Below are positions 15,070 to 19,898 of a DNA stretch of 19,898 bases, piece by piece (positions within the stretch are counted from its first letter, which is position 1; each line of letters begins with the position of its first letter). The position numbers and the translations under genes were made by a program. Below the pieces are notes generated by a model. It did no database searches, had not been told where the DNA came from, and saw only the letters and a list, made by a program, of their open reading frames with translations. The stretch is taken from positions 1 to 19,898 of the forward strand of contig CAZRBY010000029.1 in assembly GCA_964598495.1 (NCBI GenBank), written 5' to 3'. The DNA comes from Cacconaster sp964598495. Lineage in GTDB: Bacteria; Bacteroidota; Bacteroidia; Bacteroidales; UBA932.

Positions 15070-16972
15070 CGGACAACATTGTCACTACTCCATCCATAGT
15101 TGAAATCAGGAGTTTGTCTTGACCGACAGGTTCGATGGAGTTGATCAATGCAACGGAAATCTTGTGCTTCCAAACAAGGTTTCCGTTTTTGCTGTCGAAG
15201 CAGAAGATATTTCCTTTGTCGGTGGGGACGAGAAGCATCTCCCTGCCATCTTTCAAGAGAATTGTGACAGAAGGAGTAGGAGCTATGTCGTAGCCCAGAC
15301 CGCTTTTAATGTTCCAATCAAGACCGGGATCATCCGACAGGGTCGACCGGCACTGTATGGAGTTGAACATATTCTTAACAAAGATCTTTGTGCCATCTTT
15401 TGAAAGTGCAATAGATTCACGCCCTCCGTCAACAGTCCAGATCTCTTTTCCGGTACTTGCATCGAGTGCGTGACATTTCCTGGCAGGAGTAACTATGAAA
15501 ATCCTGCCGTTACTCTTGACAGGCCAGACTGCCGCAGGGGAGAGCATTCTGCTGCCCTTATTGCGCCATACCCACTGCTCTTTGCCTGTGGTAGGGTCAA
15601 GAGAGTAGAGGGAATTGGCCCAGTCTCCGAAAACAATCTGTTCTTTGTCAGCAAAAGGCTTGCACTCGACAAATCCTTTCACAGAGTCATATTTCCACAA
15701 AAGTTTCCCTTTACGAAGGCTGATAGCCCTGAATACATTGTCAGAAGCGCCGATATAGACCGTGTTGTCCATAATTACAGGCGAGCCGAGAACGGATTTG
15801 TTGCACTTATATTTCCACAAAAGTTTGCCTTTGCGAAGATGGAGACAGTATATATAGCCGTCCGTAGAACCGATAACCACTCTAGACCCCGACACTGCCG
15901 GAGTGGAGAAAACCTTGCCTCCTGTAGCAAAACTCCATTTGAGGGTACCTGTAGCAGTATCCAGCGCCTTTACGACTCCTTGTGTGTTGGCATATAGCAC
16001 ATACTTTCCGGCATATACAGCACCGCATCCGATATCGCTCTCATCCTGATTTTCCCAAATAGCCTCTACCTGGTGATATTCGCTGTTGACATCGAATGTC
16101 ATCCAAGGAAAGTCCGCGGGAAGTGCATATTTGTTATTTCTGCCCGAGGCTATGTCAGGAGTGAATTGCGGTTCTGGAAACATCTCCCTGGAGTACCAGA
16201 CTTTGCCTGTTTTTCCACCTTTGCCATTACCATCAGCCGCCTTGCGTTCGTTGATGGAGATACGATTGTTACTTATGGTTACGATGTTGTATCCCACATT
16301 GCCGTTGCGTCCGGCAGCAGGAGCTCTTCCGAGCACTCCCGGCACCCCGTCATAATCGAGTGTGGTGTTGCGATGCCAGTGACCGCCCATTACAAGTTGA
16401 ATGTTTGTCTGTTTGAGAGTGTTGAGTACCTGAAAATAGTTGAGCATCGAGGTGTCCTGGGGGTAGTGGTTGACAAATATAACAGGTTGCTTGCGGGGAA
16501 TCGCTTTTGCAATGGAATCCAGCCATACAAGACTTTCGTGGGGCATCAATGCCGGCGCCATTCTCATATTGGGACCGCTGTTGCTGCCCAGAAATTTGAT
16601 ACCTCCGGCTTCAAATTCAAAATATTCATATCCGAATACCTTTGCGAAGGTATTACAGCCGCTTTCAGACCATTTAGAATCGTGGTTACCGGCTACAATA
16701 TAATAGGGAATCTCCAGTTTGTCGATAATTTCTTTAGCAAGAAAAATCTCTTCGTCGTTTCCGAATTCCGTTATATCTCCGGCGAAAATGACAAACTGCA
16801 ACTCTTTCTGCAAGTTGTTGATATCGTTGATGCATTGTAAAAGGTCATCGTTGGTGGCGGAGCCTTCGGCAATGTGCGTGTCCGCGATGAATGCAAATTT
16901 TACAGTAGTAGTTTGCGCAGCGAGCCACAGTGTAGATAAACATAGTGCTGCAATGAATATGCTTCTTTTCAT
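15059..16972 (-). CDS. Secreted metallophosphoesterase fused to a PQQ-like beta-propeller
   Basis: This predicted exported calcineurin-type phosphoesterase has 637 residues. After a signal peptide (1-20, ..STLWLAAQ) the metal ligands appear in order: DTH (Asp31, His33), FAGDITE (Asp66), AGNHDS (Asn96-His97), VNHYP (His169) and GGHWHRN (His198, His200). All are present, so the enzyme should be active. From about residue 300 a series of about 40-residue PQQ-type propeller blades follows: GKYVLYANTQGVVKALDTATGTLKW, GSTDGYIYCLHLRKGKLLWKY, GASDNVFRAISLRKGKLLWKY, SLYSLDPTTGKEQWVW, and others to the C-terminus. The propeller resembles BamB-like scaffolds and may bind a partner or substrate. It ends the minus-strand operon, 4 bases after ubiX. 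The substrate is unknown. Confidence 0.9.
   Translation of the reverse strand: MKRSIFIAALCLSTLWLAAQTTTVKFAFIADTHIAEGSATNDDLLQCINDINNLQKELQFVIFAGDITEFGNDEEIFLAKEIIDKLEIPYYIVAGNHDSKWSESGCNTFAKVFGYEYFEFEAGGIKFLGSNSGPNMRMAPALMPHESLVWLDSIAKAIPRKQPVIFVNHYPQDTSMLNYFQVLNTLKQTNIQLVMGGHWHRNTTLDYDGVPGVLGRAPAAGRNGNVGYNIVTISNNRISINERKAADGNGKGGKTGKVWYSREMFPEPQFTPDIASGRNNKYALPADFPWMTFDVNSEYHQVEAIWENQDESDIGCGAVYAGKYVLYANTQGVVKALDTATGTLKWSFATGGKVFSTPAVSGSRVVIGSTDGYIYCLHLRKGKLLWKYKCNKSVLGSPVIMDNTVYIGASDNVFRAISLRKGKLLWKYDSVKGFVECKPFADKEQIVFGDWANSLYSLDPTTGKEQWVWRNKGSRMLSPAAVWPVKSNGRIFIVTPARKCHALDASTGKEIWTVDGGRESIALSKDGTKIFVKNMFNSIQCRSTLSDDPGLDWNIKSGLGYDIAPTPSVTILLKDGREMLLVPTDKGNIFCFDSKNGNLVWKHKISVALINSIEPVGQDKLLISTMDGVVTMLSVTF
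15689..15840 (-). repeat. DNA-level repeat of two propeller blades
   Basis: The plus-strand segment ATATTTCCACAAAAGTTT begins near 15689 and again near 15809, exactly 120 bases (40 codons) apart. Identity extends over about 30 bases with 2 mismatches. Both copies encode LRKGKLLWKY at the same place in successive blades. Confidence 0.8.
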
Positions 16973-16976
16973 ATTG

Positions 16977-17561
16977 TCAGTCTTGAATGTTGTTCCATTG
17001 GTATTTTTTCTCCAGCGGCCTGACCCCGGTCATTTGAAGCAGTCTTGCGACAAATGAATCAGCAAGGTCATTTATTGTCGCGGGATTGTTATAAAAAGAA
17101 GGCGAGGCGGGGCATATCACTGCACCTGCCTGCGTCAGCAGTTTCATATTTTGGAGGTGTATCAGGTTGAGGGGAGTTTCGCGAGGCACTATTATAAGTT
17201 GTTTGCTTTCTTTGAGCTGTACGTCCGCAATCCTGGTGATGGCATCCGAGGCAAGTCCGCCCGCTATTCTTGCAAGAGCTCCCATAGAGCAGGGGAGTAC
17301 CAGCAGAACATCTGCCGCAGCGGACCCGGAGCAGAAAGGGGCATCGAAGTTATTATTTGGCAGGAGTGAGGCACCGCATTCAGATATTATTTCTTCGGGA
17401 TAATATCCGAGTTCTCGCAACCATACGGTGCGTGCAGTCTCGGTGAAAATCACACTGAGTGAAATCTCCCGCATCCGAGCGCATCCGCGGATATAACTCT
17501 CCGCATATATTGCTCCGCTGGCGCCGGTGATACCGAGTACTATTTGCCTTGCATTACTCAT
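16977..17561 (-). CDS. ubiX: Flavin prenyltransferase UbiX
   Basis: UbiX attaches a dimethylallyl group to FMN to make prenylated FMN, the cofactor of UbiD-type decarboxylases, in the cytoplasm. The 194 residues match the family length. Visible motifs are the N-terminal flavin-binding GITGASGAIYAES (from residue 10), LVLPCSMGALARIAGGLASDAITRIADV, the phosphate-contacting IVPRETPLNLIHLQNM, and PASPSFYNNPATINDLADSFVARLL. The start at 17561 was chosen because the longer frame adds only residues overlapping the sirtuin; ATG overlaps the sirtuin stop by 8 bases, so translation is probably coupled. No UbiD gene is in the window, so the client decarboxylase must lie elsewhere. Confidence 0.94.
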   Translation of the reverse strand: MSNARQIVLGITGASGAIYAESYIRGCARMREISLSVIFTETARTVWLRELGYYPEEIISECGASLLPNNNFDAPFCSGSAAADVLLVLPCSMGALARIAGGLASDAITRIADVQLKESKQLIIVPRETPLNLIHLQNMKLLTQAGAVICPASPSFYNNPATINDLADSFVARLLQMTGVRPLEKKYQWNNIQD

Positions 17562-18240
17562 CCAGAAGCTCTTTTTTGAGCCTTTCCATACCGGTTGTGG
17601 CCTTCTCGACAAACTGCTTGAGTCCGGAATGGTGGAGTCCGGAAGGTTTTGGGTCGATCAGATAGATGGGAATACCTGCAGGAGCATAGTGTATCAGCCC
17701 TGCAGCAGGATAGACAGCCATAGATGTGCCTACAATTACCAGAATATCGGCTCCGGAGACCAAGGCTGCTGCTTTTTCAATCATGGGCACAGCTTCCCCG
17801 AACCATACTATATGCGGTCGCAGTTGCACTCCGCGGCTATCCTTATCGTTGATGCTTAAATCTGCGTAACCGATTTCTATGGCATCAAGTTCGTCTCCAT
17901 CCACGGGGCGAATTTTGGTCAGTTCTCCGTGGAGATGGATTATATTGGTGCTGCCGGCTCTCTCGTGTAGATTATCCACATTTTGGGTTACAACCGTTAC
18001 TTCAAAGTATTTTTCCAGTTCTGCGATAATCTCGTGTGCGCGGTTGGGTTTTACGGTTTCAAGCTGCCTACGGCGTTCATTATAAAAGTCGATAACCAGT
18101 TTGGGGTTGCGGTACCATCCTTCGATGGATGCGACATCTTCTACTCTGTGATTTTCCCACAATCCGTCGCTATCTCGAAATGTCTTTATGCCGCTTTCAG
18201 CGCTGATGCCTGCGCCTGTCAGAAATACTAATTTTTTCAT
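17554..18240 (-). CDS. cobB: NAD-dependent protein deacylase of the sirtuin (CobB) type, without zinc cysteines
   Basis: This sirtuin removes acyl groups from protein lysines using NAD+. The 228 residues show GAGISAESGI (9-18), FRDSDGLWE, TQNVDNLHERAG (85-96) with the NAD-binding QNVDN, catalytic His104 in HLHGE, IVWFGEAVP and GTSMAVYPAAGL. Tyr53 and Arg56 (YNER) match the YxxR pair that marks sirtuins with desuccinylase/demalonylase preference. The usual CxxC...CxxC zinc-finger cysteines are absent: the segment between the catalytic His and IVWFGE has no cysteine. Related Bacteroidota proteins also seem to lack them. It overlaps ubiX and starts 11 bases after the ATPase gene. The small size and lack of extra domains favour metabolic acyl-lysine regulation rather than phage defence. 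Confidence 0.93.
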   Translation of the reverse strand: MKKLVFLTGAGISAESGIKTFRDSDGLWENHRVEDVASIEGWYRNPKLVIDFYNERRRQLETVKPNRAHEIIAELEKYFEVTVVTQNVDNLHERAGSTNIIHLHGELTKIRPVDGDELDAIEIGYADLSINDKDSRGVQLRPHIVWFGEAVPMIEKAAALVSGADILVIVGTSMAVYPAAGLIHYAPAGIPIYLIDPKPSGLHHSGLKQFVEKATTGMERLKKELLDE

Positions 18241-18251
18241 AATCAGGTGAG

Positions 18252-19310
18252 CTAGTTAAAATATGTGTTTTTTAGCCAGTAGGCAAAGAGTGTATCCAGT
18301 ATGATGGCGTTATCCTCCTTGTCAAAGGTGAGCACTTCCTTCTTCTTGAGTGCATCTTTCAGACGGAAAACATTGGCCGAGGAGTTGAGGTGGTATCCTT
18401 CTAGAATTTCCTGACTGCTGAATCGCTGTACCCCGTCTACCACTGCTTTTAGAAAATTGATCTGGTTGGGTGTCAAATCCATCATGATCTGCATAAATCG
18501 GGGCGTGTGGAGGGAAATGAGACTTTCTGTAGCCTGTTTGATGATGTTATTGTTAACATAACCTATCGGCATGGACATGCAAATGGAACACAGGTGTTTA
18601 ATATACCAGATATTGCCGTCCGCAAGATAATAAATCAGAGCCGCCTGCTCATCTTGTATCACTCTGCCCAACATCTGAAATGAGCGTACAATGAACTCTA
18701 CGCACTCCTTTTTCTTAAGTTTTTCGAGAGGAATCACGTCGCACATATAGTAGAAATATTTCTTTTCTTCGAATATGTACTTCATTTGGTTGACAAATGA
18801 ACCGCTGAAAATGTAGCGGACATTGGTCTGTTTTGACCAGATTTTGTCCAAGTCATCCAGCTCCAGTTCGTCGCTGCTACATTGAAGTAAGTTCTGGAAC
18901 TCTTTGAAATAGACTATGATCGTCTTGCCGGCATCGGTAGCTATTATCTCCGGAAGGTTGAGAATTTTTCGTTCATCCAATGAGTCAACGTGGATTTCAA
19001 AGGGAAGTATGGAATTGTAGTGGATTTCATTGTAACATTCGAGCATCTTCTCCTTGAAAAATGAGATGAAGTCTTCTATCGTGCGGATGTTGAAGAGGTC
19101 TATTTCGCATAGAATGAAATTTTGCCCGCGGGATTCAAGAGCATCGAGAGAATATCTGATGAATGACTCTTTTCCGCTTTTGGGCGCACCATAGATGGCT
19201 ACGCTCCGTTTTCTGTCGCTGAGGCTCTTGAAAAAGAGATCAGCTTCATCTCTTCGCCCTATGATATCTTGGTTTTTTGCAATGCGGTCGTAGTTGAAAG
19301 GCAGGTTCAT
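18252..19310 (-). CDS. AAA-type P-loop ATPase with C-terminal winged-helix-like region
   Basis: This predicted cytoplasmic ATPase has 352 residues and is of the kind annotated as ATP-binding or archaeal-type (STAND-like) AAA proteins. A GRRDEADLFFKSL motif (about 18-30) precedes Walker A GAPKSGKES (about 41-49). The strand TIIVYFKEFQNLLQ is at the Walker B place, but the usual Asp-Glu is reduced to Lys-Glu. A sensor-like FSGSFVNQMKYIF follows (GS.....M as in this family). The C-terminal third, with MMDLTPNQINFLKAVVDG..FSSQEIL...LNSSANVFRLKDALKKKEVL, resembles a winged helix. The start at 19310 was chosen over 19334 because it begins at the conserved N-terminal block and follows a full promoter. 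It heads the operon with cobB, ubiX and the phosphoesterase. Its role is unknown; regulatory binding of DNA or a partner protein is possible. Confidence 0.8.
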   Translation of the reverse strand: MNLPFNYDRIAKNQDIIGRRDEADLFFKSLSDRKRSVAIYGAPKSGKESFIRYSLDALESRGQNFILCEIDLFNIRTIEDFISFFKEKMLECYNEIHYNSILPFEIHVDSLDERKILNLPEIIATDAGKTIIVYFKEFQNLLQCSSDELELDDLDKIWSKQTNVRYIFSGSFVNQMKYIFEEKKYFYYMCDVIPLEKLKKKECVEFIVRSFQMLGRVIQDEQAALIYYLADGNIWYIKHLCSICMSMPIGYVNNNIIKQATESLISLHTPRFMQIMMDLTPNQINFLKAVVDGVQRFSSQEILEGYHLNSSANVFRLKDALKKKEVLTFDKEDNAIILDTLFAYWLKNTYFN

Positions 19311-19344
19311 TTGTAGCACAAAGGTTATTATCACAATAATGTTA

Positions 19345-19376
19345 CAAAAATAACCAATAGGGCACTATTTGACAAA
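19345..19376 (-). promoter_or_regulatory. Full Bacteroidales promoter of the ATPase-cobB-ubiX operon
   Basis: On the minus strand TTTG (19376 to 19373) is followed after 20 bases by TATTTTTG (19352 to 19345). This fits the -33 TTTG / -7 TAnnTTTG pattern with 19-21 spacing. Transcription should start near 19338, about 28 bases before the ATG. Confidence 0.65.
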
Positions 19377-19380
19377 AAAA

Positions 19381-19411
19381 TTTGCAGTAATTATCAAAAT
19401 TATTATATTTG
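19381..19411 (+). promoter_or_regulatory. Full Bacteroidales promoter of rplU-rpmA
   Basis: TTTG (19381-19384), 19 bases of spacer, then TATATTTG (19404-19411) match the Bacteroidota consensus fully. The transcript would start near 19418 and carry a leader of about 90 bases. Its -33 box lies 4 bases from that of the divergent promoter. Confidence 0.7.
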
Positions 19412-19417
19412 CAGTCC

Positions 19418-19506
19418 GAAAATGTTGATAGACAACCGTTAAGCTGTTGAAAAAGAGATACTTAAGCTGTATCCGCTTGCGGTTATAAATTTTTAAAATT
19501 TATTTT
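19418..19506 (+). promoter_or_regulatory. Leader of rplU mRNA with possible hairpin
   Basis: The leader contains AACCG (19434-19438) complementary to CGGTT (19480-19484), and within it TTAAG (19439-19443) complementary to CTTAA (19461-19465). A 9-base direct repeat TTAAGCTGT occurs at 19439 and 19462. The end before the ATG is AT-only, as is usual for unstructured Bacteroidota start regions. An autoregulatory role for the leader is possible but unproven. Confidence 0.3.
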
Positions 19507-19815
19507 ATGTACGCAATTGTAGATATTGCAGGACAGCAATTCAAAGTTGAAGCAGGCAGAAAAATCTTCGTCCATCGCCTTGCGGCTGAAGTAGGTGCCT
19601 CTATTGACTTTGATAAAGTATTATTGACTGACAATGATGGTGCAGTCAAAGTTGGTTCTCCTTATGTGGAAGGTGCGGTTGTGAAAGCTACCGTTCTCGA
19701 CCATCTCAAAGGTGATAAGGTTATCGTTTTCAAAAAGAAACGCCGTAAAGGTTATCAGAAGAAAAACGGTCATCGCCAGTATTTGACTCAAATTCAAATT
19801 GAAACAATCGCTTAA
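19507..19815 (+). CDS. rplU: 50S ribosomal protein L21
   Basis: L21 is a 23S rRNA-binding protein of the large subunit. The 102 residues are a normal length. MYAIVDIAGQQFKVEAGRKI, the FDKVLL strand, VGSPYVEGAVVKATVLDHLKGDKVIVFKKKRRKGYQKKNGHRQYLTQIQIETI are characteristic across the family. The ATG start is supported by the conserved MYAIV N-terminus. It is followed after 17 bases by rpmA, the universal gene order. No Shine-Dalgarno is seen. Confidence 0.98.
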   Translation: MYAIVDIAGQQFKVEAGRKIFVHRLAAEVGASIDFDKVLLTDNDGAVKVGSPYVEGAVVKATVLDHLKGDKVIVFKKKRRKGYQKKNGHRQYLTQIQIETIA

Positions 19816-19832
19816 TTAAAACGTATTAGATT

Positions 19833-19898
19833 ATGGCTCACAAAAAAGGTGTCGGTAGTTCCAAAAACGGCCGCGAATCACACAGCAAACGCTTGGGC
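19833..19898 (+). CDS. rpmA: 50S ribosomal protein L27, 3' end cut off by window edge
   Basis: Only the first 22 codons are visible, reading MAHKKGVGSSKNGRESHSKR and then LG. This is the N-terminus of L27, whose tail reaches the peptidyl transferase centre. The sequence begins directly with MAHKKG, so it lacks the cleaved N-terminal extension known from Firmicutes. It is co-transcribed with rplU. Confidence 0.97.
   Translation, partial: MAHKKGVGSSKNGRESHSKRLG

Noticed and set aside
15470..16840. Long plus-strand open frames (15470-15997 and 16073-16840) opposite the phosphoesterase gene
   Set aside because: They resemble no family, have no leader, and lie antisense to a gene with intact catalytic motifs; they are frame shadows.
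17554..18240. Sir2 defence effector (NAD-depleting type)
   Set aside because: It is a short, single-domain CobB-type sirtuin beside ubiX, without the extra domains or partners of defence Sir2 proteins.
19418..19506. Known Firmicutes L21 leader RNA
   Set aside because: The sequence and phylum do not fit; only a generic hairpin possibility remains.
1..19898. tRNA, rRNA, insertion sequences, integrases or attachment sites
   Set aside because: None could be recognised by eye on either strand; a tRNAscan or IS search would settle it.

Overview
The window reads as chromosomal DNA of a member of the Bacteroidales (Bacteroidota). The evidence is a complete aerotolerance (Bat) operon, TAnnTTTG-type promoter boxes, an almost general lack of Shine-Dalgarno sequences, and signal peptides ending in ..FSQ / ..FAQ / ..SAQ. 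I cannot fix the family or genus. No tRNA, rRNA, CRISPR array, IS element, phage gene or integrase was seen. No stretch longer than about 175 bases lacks a gene. Two short runs of N (5181-5190 and 6222-6232) show that this is a draft assembly, and the sequence beside each run fits its gene family poorly.

Layout. Positions 2-1132 (+) hold the 3' part of pruA (proline/glutamate catabolism), closed by a clear hairpin terminator. An AT-rich orphan lipoprotein gene follows, with a damaged 5' end (about 1187-1839). On the minus strand lie a secreted family-10-like glycosidase (1819-3378) and, upstream of it, an operon truA-exbB-exbD-tonB (6124 down to 3434). That operon joins a tRNA pseudouridine synthase to a proton-driven energy transducer for TonB-dependent transport.

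From a divergent intergenic region at 6125-6189 the plus-strand Bat operon runs to 15069: moxR, a DUF58 protein, a membrane protein, batA, batB, batC, a fused batD-batE, and a secreted DUF3108-like protein. The genes are tightly spaced, several with overlapping stop and start codons. In established models the MoxR AAA+ ATPase works with VWA-domain proteins (BatA, BatB, DUF58). The TPR proteins (BatC, BatE) and the large periplasmic protein BatD probably complete an envelope assembly that supports stress or oxygen tolerance.

A second minus-strand operon (19310 down to 15059) encodes an AAA-type ATPase, a sirtuin, the flavin prenyltransferase UbiX, and a secreted metallophosphoesterase fused to a PQQ-type beta-propeller. 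It is divergent from the ribosomal protein operon rplU-rpmA (19507 to the window end). The two operons are driven by back-to-back promoters that both match the Bacteroidales consensus well.

Most of the window is conserved housekeeping or envelope biology, and I do not see a clear previously undescribed system. The points most worth a second look are the BatD-BatE fusion with a complete internal signal peptide, the run of strong Shine-Dalgarno sites used only by batA-batB-batC, the one-base lesion in a poly-T run that would restore a lipoprotein signal, a zinc-ligand-free sirtuin overlapping ubiX, and the anomalous sequence beside both assembly gaps.
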